From: Ctena decussata
Taxonomy: Eukaryota; Mollusca; Bivalvia; Lucinida; Lucinidae
NCBI GenBank assembly: GCA_963989385.1
Contig: OZ022503.1
Coordinates: 69,600,123-69,664,122, forward strand
Direction: 5' to 3'
DNA length: 64,000 bases
Shown: piece by piece, positions 36,959 to 51,500 of the stretch
How the letters are laid out: every line of letters begins with the position of its first letter
How positions within the stretch are numbered: position 1 is the first letter of the stretch
Program-made: the position numbers and the translations under genes
The notes under the pieces: generated by a model
The model's input: only the letters and a program-made list of their open reading frames with translations
Told to the model about the DNA's origin: nothing
The model's database searches: none

Positions 36959-37196
36959 TGAGCCGCGATACGAGAAAACCAACAAAGTGGTTGTGCAACC
37001 AGCGCAGACTCAGATCAGCCTGGACATCCGCCCAGTCGAATCAGAATCTTCTCTAAGCGCTTAAATGGCAGCTAAGGGTCTAAGCTACCACCATGCGAAC
37101 AGCGAAGACTCTTATCAGACTGGGCAGATGCCCAGGCTGATCTGAGTCTGCGCGGGACGCACAACCACATTGTTGGTTTTCTCGCGTCGTGGCTCA
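36959..37196. mobile_element. 240-bp palindromic MITE, TGAGCCGCGAYACGA family
   Basis: TGAGCCGCGATACGAGAAAA, CCAACAAAGTGG, GCGCAGACTCAGATCAGCCT and GGACATCCGCCCAG are mirrored by CTGGGCAGATGCCCAGG, CTGATCTGAGTCTGCGC, CCACATTGTTGGTTTTCTCG and CGTCGTGGCTCA. The centre (CTAAGGGTCTAAGCTACC) is not paired. The flanks carry AAAT. Copies in this window: 28777, 29079, 36959, 53317, 60438 and 60961. Confidence 0.85.
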
Positions 37197-37811
37197 AATA
37201 ACATTGTAACATTATTTCAAGGTCCCATTTCTTTATCTTTTTGTCATTCACTTTTATATGTACACAGCTTAATTTCATATTTCCAGCGCCATTACAGATA
37301 GGTATCAAAATCAATGCCACATTTTGGGTGCAACAAACACGCATACAGGCAAAGCGAACAGCCATGTGTCAAAATCAAATCAGAATAATCCTTTTGGATG
37401 TTTATACATTTTTATAGCCATGTGTCAAAATGAAATCAGAATAATGTCCGCTTACTGGTCAGTTCTGTCTAGCTCTGATTGAAGTATCTCTGTTTCCATT
37501 AAGGCACCATTTCAAACAGCACAGCTAAAACAATTTTATAAAAAAATATCACAGTCTTGTTCCGAGCTCCTGATAGCCAAATTTTGGGGATTTGTTGCTC
37601 CATGAAAACTACTGGATCATTACATTTAACCATGCACAGTATAATATGAAAATGGACAGAATATATGCAGACTGCACCCCTACCCCTTCCTCCCCACCCC
37701 ACCCCAAAATTTTTGCTTATCTGGAGCTCAACTAATATGAAGACTTTACCAGAGCACGTGATATAGGTGAGTGGGTGATACTTTTGAGATCAATTTGCTC
37801 ATTTTCCCTTA

Positions 37812-38046
37812 AGGTGACTGGGTACTTTTTCAGGGGAAGCAACTCTGCCAATTTCATTTTTCCCCCTTCTCATCAGCAGTCAACTCTTAAAGGGAAGAAT
37901 TTGCTCCTCTGGGAGCAAATTCTTTCCTTTAAGAGAAGACCACAGTTTGGATGGTCTTTTTCCTCTAGAAAAGTAAGCAGGAATCACAAAGTTGAACCCT
38001 CTGTTAAAATGGTGAAAAACAAACAAAAAACATTTCAATACCTTTA
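37812..38046. mobile_element. Palindrome-cored MITE, GGAAGAATTTGCTCC family
   Basis: It starts TTAAGGTGACTGGGTAC and GGGGAAGCAACTCTGCCAAT. The core is AACTCTTAAAGGGAAGAATT, TGCTCC, then GGAGCAAATTCTTTCCTTTA. It ends with AAGTTGAACCCTCTG and AAAATGG. The reverse-complement layout is seen at 56400-56620 (GGCAGAGTTGCTTCCCCTGA and CCAGTCACCTTAA). Confidence 0.7.
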
Positions 38047-38208
38047 AACAAATGGCTCATAAACAGAACCAGCTCGCCATATTTTTATAGAGAAATGTGA
38101 AACTTATCACAGAGTTATCATAATCCCACCATTTTCTAGAGCTCTGTATGATGTACATGCTATTACTGCATACCCTGATCAGCATGTACAAGACTCTGAA
38201 TGGGAAAA

Positions 38209-38515
38209 TGCACAGGATTGTATGGCTGAATTGATGACTTGCAATTGTATGCCCTTTTTTGACTATTTCAGTCATATCTGAATGAATGATAGTGGTAGGC
38301 TGTATGCAATGGAACCTTGTTTATGACTGAAAAGATTCCTGGCACCAGTGGGGATGACTTGCGATTTTACGCCTTTTTTTAACAGTATTTCAGTCATATC
38401 TGAACAAATGACAGGCTGTATGCAATGGAACTTTGTTTACAAGTCTCCACTGGGGATGGAACCAGTAGACCAGCAGGCCAGTGCTTAACCTACTGAGCTA
38501 TCAGGGCTCCCAACA
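38209..38515 (-). repeat. tRNA-derived SINE, family 3 (partly duplicated)
   Basis: On the reverse strand GGAGCCCTGATAGCTCAGTA and GGTTAAGCACTGGCC give a tRNA 5' half. The body TGACTTGCAATTTTACG ... TATTTCAGTCATATCTGAA appears twice (38233 and 38346), indicating an internal duplication. Related copies: 43326-43533, 54083-54329, 54897-55095 and 51900-51972. Confidence 0.65.
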
Positions 38516-38856
38516 AGATTGGAATTTTGTGGCGATATTTCACTGTAGAAATGACTGTCAAACCCTATGATCATATTGAGCTGATATGCATTCTGGTCAG
38601 TGTCCAGCTATCCTGCTATGCATTTAATTGGCAAAACAGGATATTATAGTTGGACCCTAGCCATCACAAGATAGCAGTTTTTGAGTTTTGTGTTTTCAAT
38701 TTTCCTGTTCAGAGTCTCATTCTGTATAAGAGCCAAACTTAAATAACATAATTTACCCTTCTGTCTCATGTATGACAAAGAAACGAAAATACTTGCACTG
38801 CTTTTCTTCCAGAGCAAACAATCTGTTACTGAAGCTTGGCTCTTGCTGATGAATAT

Positions 38857-39059
38857 CAGAGCTCTAGATAAGAGGGAGTATTTGATTATAATTAGGGATA
38901 ATTTTTCTTATTTCTCATTGAAACCATATGTTGTGACCCCTCATCTGAACCGTCTCATCGAGACGGTTCATATGAGGGGTCACAACATACGCTTTTAAGC
39001 AGAATTAACAAAACTTATCCTTAATTATCACCAAATACTCCCTCTTATCTAGAGCTCTG
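38857..39059. mobile_element. Long-TIR palindromic MITE, CAGAGCTCTAGATAAGAGGG family, copy 1
   Basis: The ends CAGAGCTCTAGATAAGAGGG and CCCTCTTATCTAGAGCTCTG are perfect inverses. The arms continue (AGTATTTG, AATTAGGGATAATTTTT) to a palindromic centre TTGTGACCCCTCATCTGAAC around CATCGAGACGG. A direct repeat GAATAT at 38851-38856 and 39060-39065 is the target duplication. Confidence 0.92.
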
Positions 39060-39298
39060 GAATATTTGAGCCACTTCATGTGATTTCCAACAATGAGGCA
39101 TTGGTGACAAGCCAAGGCTCTGTGTGCAGTCTAATCAGAGCCTTTGCTTGTTACATCAGCCTTCTATGGAAGTGACCAAAGCCACTGAGCCAACAGTGAG
39201 GTCTCTGATTACCCTGTATAAATGAGATGGGTGATCTGAATATCACATGACAAAACTGCCACATTGTTGGAAGTCACATCACACATGACATGGCTCAT

Positions 39299-40304
39299 TT
39301 ATGAATTGTCTTTACATGACAAGTAACTTGTGACCCCTAAGGCACCACCAAGACAAAACCTCACAAAATTGTCCCCTATAAGGGGTCCAACTGCAAATAG
39401 CCCTGGTTCATGCACAGATTGGTATGTGTATGGATCAATATCAATGGGATTGTGCTTGCTTTCGATTGGAAATTTCTTTATGACTCCAAGGTCACGACCT
39501 CCAAGAGGTAGAAAACTGAGATCAGGTCGTGCCCCAATTAAAATAACAATGTGAGAAACCTCTAAAGATGAGATCTCCGTACAGCCCTTTTTCGATGGTG
39601 TAAGGAGCACCTTTTTGTCCTCGAGGATTTCTGCCACTTCCTGTTTTGCTATTGGTCTGTATAAAGGGCTACAAGTTGAGCCCTTCATTAGTGAATGCAC
39701 TTTGTGATATTCTGGATACATATTTGGCGGGAGTTTTTTCAACACAAGATTTGAGTCATTGGCACCTCTTCTAAAGACATGAACAACAGGGATTTCATTG
39801 TCCAAGGCCATCAAGACTGCGTCTGCTGCACTGAGTCCAGCACCAACAATTAACACTGGGTCAGAGTTCAAGGTCAACTTGTTGTTTATCACAGATTCAA
39901 ATTCATGTAATGAATGACTGACATGAGGCAGGATTTCTCCAGAGACACCTAACTTATTGGGAATATCATAAGTTCCTGTTGCCAAGACAACATTCAGTGC
40001 TGAGATACAGAATTCTTCTCTAGCAAGATCATCATCTTCCTCGTTGTCATGACAACCCTTGATTTCGTAACCTCTCACCTCCCAACAAAATGGATGACTT
40101 TTCATATTTGAGCAACAGGGTTCAGTTTCCCCACTTTCGCTGTCCACCACCTTTTTATTTCTATAAACTTTTTGTATTGAGGTAACTGTATGATAGTCTA
40201 AAAAGTTTTTAGCAATCTTCTTTTCGTCTACATAGCTCATGTAGTAGTTGCAGACCTCTGTCCAAGTTGCACGATTTGAACACACTTCAATTGAATCTTC
40301 AAGC
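39299..40304 (-). CDS. OSGIN: OSGIN terminal coding exon 5
   Basis: The acceptor is TTTATTTTCAG. One base completes Arg, then 334 codons end in TAA, so two thirds of the protein is in this exon. It contains the second Rossmann motif VLIVGAGLSAADAVLMALD at about residues 305-323 of the whole protein, preceded by the ATGTYDIPNKLG segment typical of FMO-like folds, then RRGANDSN and the C-terminal AVGPLIGDNFVRF. Confidence 0.95.
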
Positions 40305-43300
40305 CTGAAAATAAAGCAAATTCCAGTCTCACAGCAATTTATTTGGAATTTCAGAAATGCACTTTTTTGACTTTATTAGTTTAACCTTTACTTGCTGCAC
40401 TCATAGAATGGACTTTTCTATCTCCAAAGTCATCATTTTCATAAGGACATTTTATTGGAAACAAAACAAGACAACAAACAGTATAGATCCTGATAAGTAT
40501 ACTTTTAAAGGTCTGCATAGCTGCCAACATTTATCTTTCATCTCTAGCAAGTAAATGGCAACACAACTTTTCTCAAACATTGTGTGCACTTGGGATGATG
40601 GTATCATTTCTACTATTCCTTTCCAGATTTTATTCCATCATTCTTGTAAACATTTCTTTTTAAAGTTTGTTATATCAAATATGCTCCTGAAAGTTATGTA
40701 TGCTCTAACATGCCTCATTTATATGACTTCAAAACAGGGTTTATCCTCTCCAAAGCCTAAAAGAAATTAATAAAGATCCATCTTACAAGATGGATCTTGA
40801 CTTCTGGGATTGTTTTGGAAGGAAAAACGGTCTTTCAGCAATATTAACATGACTGATTAACATAGCTGGGGTAACTTTGGAAGGAGAGAACACTTTGATC
40901 AAAGCTGGATAAATAGAGAATATCATGTTAGTGTCTTTTGATATCAAGTTTATTAGGTGAGACCAGAAACAGCGTAGGAATGGCGAGGCTTGCCGAGCCA
41001 GTCCGACGTGTTTCTGGTCGAGCCTGATAAAGTTGATATCAAAAGACACTTACGTGGTTTTCTATTTATCATGCATTATTAGAAGATTTTACGGCGTAAA
41101 GAGTGGCAAACAAGTGATAAGCAAACGCAGTTTTGTTCGAACTTGCTTTCGTCGCGAATGCGTTATGACGTAAGTTGGTGACGACATTTAACCAATCGAA
41201 CGCTGATATCACGGCCAACGTCATTGTGTAGCCAATCGTCTTCAGAGATCGCTTCTTAAGGCATGACCTGATAACATTCGCGCAAGCCCAGTTTACAGTG
41301 ACATGATATCACTTCAGGTTATCATACCCCTGTTATCAGGTGAATTTTGCAGCAGATGCATGATAAATACTGCACTGTAAGTATAGGCTTGTCTGTAGTG
41401 TATGCACTTTTTTTGGCATGTCTCACTTGTACATCAGACAAACCTTGCAAACGGAGCCCCAAAAGCTACAAACAAGGCAGCATTTTGAAGACAGTAATAA
41501 GCTAAGCCATTTTTAACTGCATAAAATCACATATTGTGGCAACTAATTGAATCTGCCTTTGTGAAGCAGTTCTAAGAGATTTCACCTGTGCTCCAAATAA
41601 CAATGGGTAACAGGGATAATTCTGGGATAATTTTTATTTTACACTGAAATTATATACATGTATATTAGATTAGAATATGGGGTCACATCATATGTTTTTA
41701 AGGAGAAACATGGAAAATTATCTCAAAATTATCTTTTTTATCCCTTCTTATCTGCAGCAGTTTCACAATACATTTTTATGGAAGAACAAGAAATATCCCC
41801 AAATAACCACCAGAACACCACCTTTCTGAGGCTCTGGGTGACATTCAAAATACCTTTTCTGTCTCTTTAGCCAGTCATGAAACGGAAGATCAGGAAGTTC
41901 CATCCAGCTACTCAAACTTAACGTTTGCATACTGCCGTCCATTTTCTACAAGACAGGAACATGCACTAGAAACTGTTAAAATACACCAGAAAAACTTGCA
42001 TTAGTACTGTAAGGCACTTGCCATATTTCTTCGGTGACAAGACAAGGTTTTTTTCCCTTCCAAACAATTCCAACAATCTAGAGCCATCATAAGAACAATC
42101 TAGATTTAGGGGATAGTTTTCGAATGGAAAAAAAAACAAACATTTTATAGCAGAATTACATGTGGCTGATATACATATTTGCAGTAACTTTGCAAAAATA
42201 CTCCTGTCTTTTAACCAAATGATTTGAATAAATACGGCAATGTTCTCAAGTTTATTTTTGCTAGCATTCATGAAAGAACTGGCATTCAAAATAAATTCTA
42301 CAAGAATTACTCTTACTCTCCAACAACTACTTGATCATAAACTTTGAAAGAATTCTTTCCTTATGAAGAACAAGCTTTTAAAAATACAAGTTGTGAAATA
42401 TGTCTTATGCTTCATTACCTCAAGTTATGACATATTTCAAAGTGTTCCAGGTCCAGTAAAAAGCAAAATTCTGATATCTTAAAGCCAAACTGATTGCCTT
42501 GTATTTCCATTTTAGTACAAGTTTAACTCTTTAAGCCCCAGTGACGAAAATAGCATAATTTGCAAACAGCATAGATCCTGATGAGGCGGCTCATAGTGAG
42601 CCGCCTCATGTGGATCTACACAGTTTGCCCTTTAGTCTTTGAATTCTCAATATGAAATGTCTTGGACAAGGATTTTTTTTAATTTTTGCAGACGTAAATT
42701 TTGTCTACTGCTTTTTGGTACTGAAAGAGTTAAGCAAATGATGTACAGGACTAATAAAAGCATTGAATCTAAGGGACAAAACTTATTAAAAGTCTAAACG
42801 GTATTTTATCTACCCAGTTGTCTTTCCTCCCAATCTAATGAACACAACTCCATTGTATCTAAACAGTAATTTGATGAACAGTTGTCTTTCTTTACTAGTA
42901 TCCCACTATGCAAGTGAAAAATTACGTTAAGTACCTGCCATGCTCCACCAGGACGCAGTTTGCCTAACACTATGTGATTTATTGCATGTTCCTCCTCAAA
43001 TTTCCATTCTAAAACAGATGGATTATCTGCCCCTAGATCAGCATCCGGATGGCAGAGGGCATCAAACAGAACAGCCACTGGATTGCTGGAACGGCCTTCC
43101 AAACCTTCACATAGTGACTCTAGTTCCTGTTAAAAAGATTCAACAATGCAGAAAGCAGATGAACACAACGTTTAATATTAAGATACTTCACACCTTAAAG
43201 CAGAACCACGTAAGGTTGATTTATATTTCTAAGGTCCTTCTTGATGGATAGAAAACAGATGAACACCACGTTTATGGTACTTCACACCTTATAGCAGAAC

Positions 43301-46300
43301 CACGTAACATTGATTTATATTTCTGAGGTCCTTCTGGATGGATGACTTGCTATTTTACGTCCTTTCTAACAGTATTTCAGTCATATCAGGACAATGGGAG
43401 TTTGTAAATGGAAGGCTGTGTGCAATGGAACCCTATTCATGGTTGAGAAGATTTCACCTCGAGCCTGGCTCGAACCCGTAACCACTATATCAGCAGACCA
43501 GGGCTTAACCCACTGAGCTACCAGGGCTCCTGAGGTCATTCTGGAAGAAAAACCCCGTCTTATACAGAGCTATAGATAAGAGAAAGTATTTAGTGATAAT
43601 TAGGGATAATTTTTGTTGATTCTGCATAAAAACGTATGTTGTGACCCCTCATCTGAACCGTCTCGACGAGACGGTTCAGATGAGGGGTCACAACATACAG
43701 TTTCAATGAGAAATAGAAAAAATTATCCCCCAATTATCATCAAATACCCTTCTTATCTAGTGCTCTGTTATAGCCAAATTACTGTGGTAGGCTTCCACGA
43801 TAATTTAATCTATTGTAATGATCCTAAAAGTTTGGACACCCAAAAGTTGGACAATTATTTTGTTCCAAAATTCTTAGAAAGTGGATTTTACACATGTCAA
43901 TGCATTCAAATGATGCTTAGTGAATGACAAATGTTGTAGACCCTGTTCAAACTGCCCAGGAGCAGTCTGATCTGGGTCTACAATGTTTGCTCAGACCTGT
44001 CTGTCCGAAGATTTAGAGTCATGACAGTATACGTCACTGTTTACTGTAATGGATTAATAGTTAAGAAGGGGTTATAGGGATAATTTTGGGATAATTTTTT
44101 CGAGTTTTTACCCCCCTCCCCCCCTCAGAACTGTGGTTTTAATGAGGGGTAACAACATATCAACATATGTAATGGTTTAATGGTTAAGAAAGGGTTACAG
44201 GGAAAATTTAGAGATAATCTTCCAAAATTCTTGCAAGAAAAATCAAAGGGCCAGTAGCCCTGAAATGACAGATTCTATCAGAATAAAGTTATGCTACGTC
44301 AGCTCAAAATAACTTCAAACTTCAGCCCTGTTGTTTGTATATGGTCCAGCTCTAATAATGTAAATAAGCCATTTAGCGCAAATCACTTCATGCACCTGCC
44401 AAAACTATCTCTTGCACACAAGTAATTTCTGAATCCTGACAACGTTTACTGCTTTTCATGGACTTTTAAGCACTCAGTGTTTGCGGTATCTCGCATTACC
44501 TATTGACCACGAGGGTATCCACTCCAATGTTTACAACATGTCATTTCTATAAATAGCCACCGATAAACACATAATTACCGTAACTATGATGAACACTTGC
44601 GAGTGAGGTTGATAAACCTACAGAATTTCTCTGCAATTATTGACGTATTTAGGCAAGTTTACAACTATAAAACAGTTTTTGTTTTTGTTGTTGTTGTTTT
44701 AGCGACAGCTAATTTATTTTACTTGATAAAGTATGAGGGGCGCTTAAAGAGACAGATACTTAAAAAGAACTATGACAAATTGAAGGGGGCGAATACGGTA
44801 ATTGGTGGATTGATTTACATTCGTTATATTTTTTGACCGCTGATGTCATTAGTTGGATACTTATCATTTTAAAGAACTACATAATTAATTATATCTGCAT
44901 AAGAATACGTTGTGCTCATTTAACTTCGTACAAAACTTATTTTCAATTCCAGACATTTTTTTAGTGAAATAAACTTGCGATCACGTCATTTCTGAGCGGA
45001 AGAATACAGCTGTGAAAGCCACTTTCCAAAATACGCTTGTGACAGCTTTGAATGACTGATAGAATCAGTCATTAAAAACAACAACATAATTATGTTGACC
45101 CCTCAATAAACAGTTAAACTGTGGTTCTAATGAAGGGTCACAACATGTTTTCATTCTGAACTATGAAAATTTATCTCCTAATATTTACATTCTTGGTGTA
45201 TTTACTGAAAAGCCCTCTAGTAAACCATTGGAACCTAATGTAGTTTACATTCCAATAATTACATTGAGACACGTGACGTCAATGACGTCAAAATAAACAA
45301 TGTCTCTCGTCAATCTGATTGGGCGTCAGCAACCTCATGACGTCATGCATGCTGTTCTGCTGTTAGCAAAAAAAACTGCGTGTGCATGTTTTACTGCTTC
45401 AATTCAAGAGCTTAAATAAGGTTTTTCATGAAAATTCTGATTGAAACGAATGTAAATATAAGCAATGAACTTAATTTTTCTGTTGTTTATCGAAGTGTAA
45501 ACTACATTGGGTCACTAGCAAAGTTTACATGAACCCCTTCGGGGTTCATTCACTTTGCACGTGACCCAATGTAGTTTACACTTCGATAAACCTCAGAAAA
45601 ATGAAATTCATTCCTTAATTGATCCTCGAAACCCCACCTTATCTGGAGCTCTGTGGGTGACATTTGTTTTTTCTTCTCAACAATGCAGGATTAATGTACT
45701 AGTACCCCATAAACTTTTCAGGGTGGAAATGTCTGTCTTCTATTGAAAGCCATTCATTCACTTTAATAATGGGCTAATATTTCTATGTACTAAATTTCAA
45801 CCTTATACCTGGCAATCTATTAGTAACTTTACACCATATTTTAACCTTGCGGCTTTATTTAGCTTGTCAATATGAAATCAAAATCACCTATCTGAAGAAT
45901 GCGACTACTTTGGGTCAGTGTTATTTAAGTATCGTGGGGGCGAGTTGTCACCATCTTTAGGCGCGATAAAACATGACACGGTGGTTTGCTGAGGGAACAG
46001 AGCTCTAGATTAGAGGGGTATTTGACAATAATTGAGGGATAATTTTTTTTATTTCTCATTGAAACCATATGTTGTGACCCCTCATCTGAACCGTCTTGTC
46101 GAGACGGTTCAGATGAGGGGTCACAAAATATGTTTCTATGTAGAAATAACAAAAATTATCACCAAACACTCCCTCTTATCTAGGGCTCTGAGGGAATTAT
46201 TTTCTGTGAAGAGCACAACAAGCACATATTTTGGCACCTACTGATATCATAAAATTCAATATCTTTTTTTCGATTTTTGAATGAACAGCTTAGGAGGAAT

Positions 46301-48473
46301 AAAGTAGTAAATCAGAAACAGGTCAAGGTCTGGTTTGTAAATTGTCACGACGTTTTTATCACGTGCATTTACTTTGCTAAACTGTAATCCACTATTGTTA
46401 AATCTTAAGCATTGGGTCAAAAATACCAAAGCAAAGAGTGTAGACCCAGATCAGACTGCTCCTTTTGGAGCAGTCTGGTCAGGGTCTGCAGGGTTTGCCA
46501 TTCAACTATACACCACCCTTGAGGCAAAACAACTTGCTCAAATCTGAGGTTGAGGTGTCCATTACATCAAATAACAAAATATGGATTAAGGTGTCCAAAG
46601 ACAGACAGTCAGTAATTATGGTATAATATCCAAGTTCTGACAATAGATTTAGCACTGGCTTAATTGTAAAAGAATTATTATAAACTCTCTTTAACTTTAT
46701 AATACCCTGATCCTATTTTAGCATGCTAAGTTTATTAAAGGGGACTAATACTATTACACTCATGATATGAAAGACCCAAGACCCAGTTATAAGAAACCAA
46801 AAATGTCAAAAGATCTTACTTATTATTTCCAAAACAGGGACAAAGACTATAAGGGGCCCAGTTGGCCATGGTCGCTAAATTCTGGGCTGGGCCCCTAAAT
46901 TTTGAGAGAAAATCTCTATAAATATATATCTAAACTTAAAATAGCCAGTTTTTATAGGCTGGGCCCTTAAATCAAAATATTTAGTCTTTAACTCTGTCAG
47001 TTGTGTTATTGTTTAACGCCCACAGTAAACAGCTATGGGCATGTCGGGACGGTCAGTTAACCTAACCACACTATTCCTGGGTAAGCTTAGATCTCCTAAA
47101 CGTTTAACCAGTACTAAGTGCACTTACTTTCACAAGTAACTGACAACTGCCCTTCTTGAATCAGCGGAAGGAGAAATGAAAGTAAGTGGCCGGACTTACT
47201 TTCATTTCTCCTTCCGCTGATTCAAGAAGGGCAGTTGTCAGAAGAAATTCTTATTTCAGCTCAGAGAACTGTTTACATGAAACATTTATTAGACGTTGTA
47301 GCACAGTAGTAAACCAATTATGCATCAGAGAGATCTTTAAGTCAATCCACAAATTAAATTACATCAATGACTTCTAATCAGTAACACTGGCCTCTTCAAG
47401 AAAACCTGTGTACAGAAATAATACCTATCAAATAAGTCTGATCAGTGTCTCCCCTGCATGGATCCTCAGATCTCCAGAGAAGGTGAGGTTGTGAGGATTA
47501 TTCTGAGATAATTTTCCTTATTTCTAAATAAAACATATGTTGTCACCCCTCATTAGAACTGTCTCAGTGAAACAGTGCTAGTTAGGGCTCACAACATGTG
47601 TCCTTATGTAGAAATATGAAAAATTATCCCTAAATTATTCTTGGTACCCCTTCTCATCTGGAGCACTGATCCTACAGAACTCATGATCCTGCGGAACTTT
47701 TAAAGTGAACACTCCAGTCTGTCTCCACATCCAGTATATAAGTTAAATCTCAACGTGATAAGATCTCATCTTGCTTCAGGTCAAGGGATACTCTTTTAAG
47801 GGAAGCAACTGTGTCAGTTTCATATTTGCCTCCCTTTTAAATGGAGTTCAACTCAAAGAATTTGCTCCCATAGGAACAAATTCTTTTAAGGGTTGACCCC
47901 ATTTCAAATGGGCTTCATTGTCCAGGAAAGCAAGCAGGAAGTCACTAAAGTTGTTCTCCTTTGTAAAATGGCAGAAAACATGAAGGTGTAGCCATACATC
48001 TTAATTTTTCACTTCTTAAAGCAATTATGATTATGATTTCAGAATCTCTTTTTTTCACAACGCAGTCTTTGTTTTGGGATGGAGTTATATGTGTTGTCGC
48101 TCACATATTTTAAAAAAAAATTCTTTTCTCATTGCAAAAGATACTGACCATATCAACAATGGATTGACTGGTTTTCAGTTTCTGTAGTTTTTCATTCAGG
48201 TATGGGTTTGCAACTGGTGTCCCATTGTAGTAAGGTCGGTAACCAGACAGGAAGTAGGAGAGACAAATGGCTGATGGTCCATTTCCTGAAAATATAATAA
48301 TAATACAATATAATATTTATTTATATTTTTATTCATAGTTGCTACTTTTTAATATGAAATAGGCGCCACCTACATTGCAACCAACCTACATTATGACTCC
48401 AGTAAAAAACGGAAACAAGAAAATTTTAGCACAAGCTCTGCATGGATAGCTCCTTTTGTAATGAGATTGATTA

Positions 48474-48512
<39 letters not shown>

Positions 48513-51500
48513 TTTACCATTTTCGGTCGACATCTGAACAACACATTCGTATCACGAGATATTAAATAAATGATAATGAAATGAGAATAAAAATAGTAGG
48601 CCTAGGCAAGAGACAGAACAGAGGACATGTGTTTTGAAGAGACAGACAGACAGAGAGAGAGAAAGAATTGTACCACTGGCAACCGTAAAACCCTGCATAG
48701 TATCGGCAGCCAATGGTGCCATTGGCAACCGTTGGCACCACTGGCAAAATTGACAATGTCACCACTGGCAGTTCTTTGGTAGAGCCAATGGCGCCAATGG
48801 TACCATTGGTAGAGCCGATGGCGCCTATAGCACCATTGCAGAGCCAATATTTTTCTGTGCTTAGAAATTATTTTCTTTCATCATTGTGGGGAAAAATGTT
48901 CCTGTGTCAACTCGAGTGTTTATGATGGGTTAAATAAATTGCCATATTGAATGACGCAAATTTCTAGCCATGGTAATTTTCCCACGCCCTAAATTGTCTG
49001 CAGTATTGGCAGCCAATGGTCGGCAACGCTGGTTTCAATGGTAGAGCCAATGGTGCCAATATTGAAACTCAGAGCGTCATTGGCATGTCAATAGTGACAC
49101 TGGCAAAACCCCGAACGCAACCAGTATTGGTTTTGACATCACACATAAAAGATGCAACGTCACACTGGGGCTTCATCCAATCGATTTCTAGATTATTTAT
49201 ATAACTGAGGGAAAACCGATAGGCCTAGTGGAAGTCATAAGCTGTTTTGCAGAAAGACTCCGTCTCTCCGTCAGCCTTTGTCGTTTCTAGACAGTTGTAC
49301 AGCTTGCTAGCTACATCACGTGTGCATCTGCCTGCTGCCGACCTAGAAATATAATGCGTGTCACCAATAAACATATGCCGAGAAGCCGCAGTTAAAAGAT
49401 AATGGTTGTTTTTTTCTGCGAGCTGTACGGTCTTCTAGCCGAATATTCTGACGGCCATCATAGAATTTTTTTTTGGAATTCAGACGCGTGTTGCCAGGGA
49501 AGTGGCGGCAGAAGTTCAGGAATTTATTTTCGTCCAATAAAAATGCCAGCGTCTCGTTTCTCCATAGAAAGAAAAACGCCGACCGGAAATTCAGTGACAC
49601 AAAAATTTCGAAGCCTTAGTGGTACGGGACAGAATAGAATAGAACAGAAATACGCCTTAATCGTAAAGCAACCAACACTCGTTGTTTGCCGCCTTTGGCG
49701 GCAAACATCTCGTTGGTTGGTTGCTATTATTGATGAGCATAATCTCTGTTGAGCTTTTATTGTGACATATTTAGACTATTTACATATGTACAAGCTGAGC
49801 TGTGGATATGTAACTTGCTCAAGGTCACAACGACAAAAGGCCTGCTGGGCCCAGTTGTTCAAAACATTGTTAGCCTTATGAGCTTGTTAAGAGGTCAACT
49901 TGTTAAGTGTTTTAGGAGTTTATAACCAAATACACTGATATTTTTTGTTGAAAAAATGTGAGAAGCTTTGGCAGTGCAAAAGCTTCTCACATTTTTTCAA
50001 CAACAAAAATTGGCGCTTCTCACATTTTTTCAAAAAAAATATTGGCGTATATGAGATAATAAAGTTTGAAATTTCAGCAAAACCTTAACCATTGATGACA
50101 TTTGTATTGAGCAACAGTTGGGCCCAGGTGGGATAAGAGTCTGCACTCTGAATGCTAACAGTTTTATATAACTCAGTGCCACTAAGAACCCTTGGATCAT
50201 GAGCCAGGTGAACTACAAATTGTGCCACTGCACTCCACTAGCAAAATATACATGTATTTACCAATGTACTCCTAACTACATGTATTCGGAGATTCCACTT
50301 CTTCTGCAACGGACAATTCTGACAACTAAGTTGGCAGCAGTGCATACCATAGACTGTCCAATCTGGGTCCAAATTGTTTTTTTCAGCAATTTCTCTCTGA
50401 ATATTTCAGTTTAATAAGCTCATCAACACCCAAGCTTAGTGCATTATTTGTTTTGGAAAGGATCACGGTATGTGATTTTCTAGAACTTTGTAACTTTACG
50501 AAATTGTTAGCACACAGAAAATAGTTTTAGGCGATATCTAAAAATCATTGTTTTGTTGTTAGCCATACAGAGAATAAGAGAGCCTATTGTATTTCTTTGA
50601 TTATAAGGCAGAGTTTTTCCCTTTCAAAACAATCCCAAAAATCTAGATCTGTCTTGTAAGACAGATCTAGATTTTTGTGACTGTTTTCACATGGAAAATC
50701 CCATCCTACAGCAGAATTTCATATGAATGTAGAATTTCATCTGAATGTTTTAAGAAGTTTGGGGTCTTTCTAGAGAGGAGAAAAACCCATTTATAGCCGA
50801 ATTAACATGGTACTATGATTTTTTATCGGTAACCTACTGTTGAGAACCCTTTGCAACCCTCTATCTTTGATCTTTCCTGTTGCTGCTTTTATTGCCTTTT
50901 TATACTTTATTAAACTTAACTCGAGCATAAATAAATAATTTCTCTGCATCATAGAATTTTAGTATTGAGGAGGAGTAATTAGAAAGCAGAAACATTTAAG
51001 TATGTATGTACTTTCTCAATATGCTCAGTGCTGTACAAAAAAAACACATTGTACCGTGTTTCTTCCATCATAAAACAGGTTTTCCCCCTCCAAAAACTAA
51101 CAATCACAAAAATCTAGATCCATCTTATAAGATGGATCTAGATTTTTGTGACTGTTTTAGAACTGAAAAGCCAACCACATAGTAGAATTTCTTAAGATTT
51201 AGATATCGGATATTAGGGGTACGTTATTCTAGAGAAGGAAAAACACTGTTTCATCACAGCTTTTCCACAAAAAAAGTGTAATGGAATCACCAAGATTTCT
51301 CAGAATCTTTGATATATCTTCTTGGAATCTTAAATATGTCTTTTTTCTCACATCAAAACCTTCTAACCTCTCAGAGCCCATAACAAATACTTAGCTTTTT
51401 AAGGAGAAATGTTCTTGTTTAGTTGGTTGGTTGGTTGATTTGATGCTTAACGTCCACGGTAAACAACTAAGGTCATGTAAGGACGGTCAGTTAACCTAAC

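Noticed and set aside
42806..43251. Overlapping opposite-strand frames around 43000
   Set aside because: The reverse frame is partly OSGIN exon 3 extended into introns; the forward frame is its shadow.
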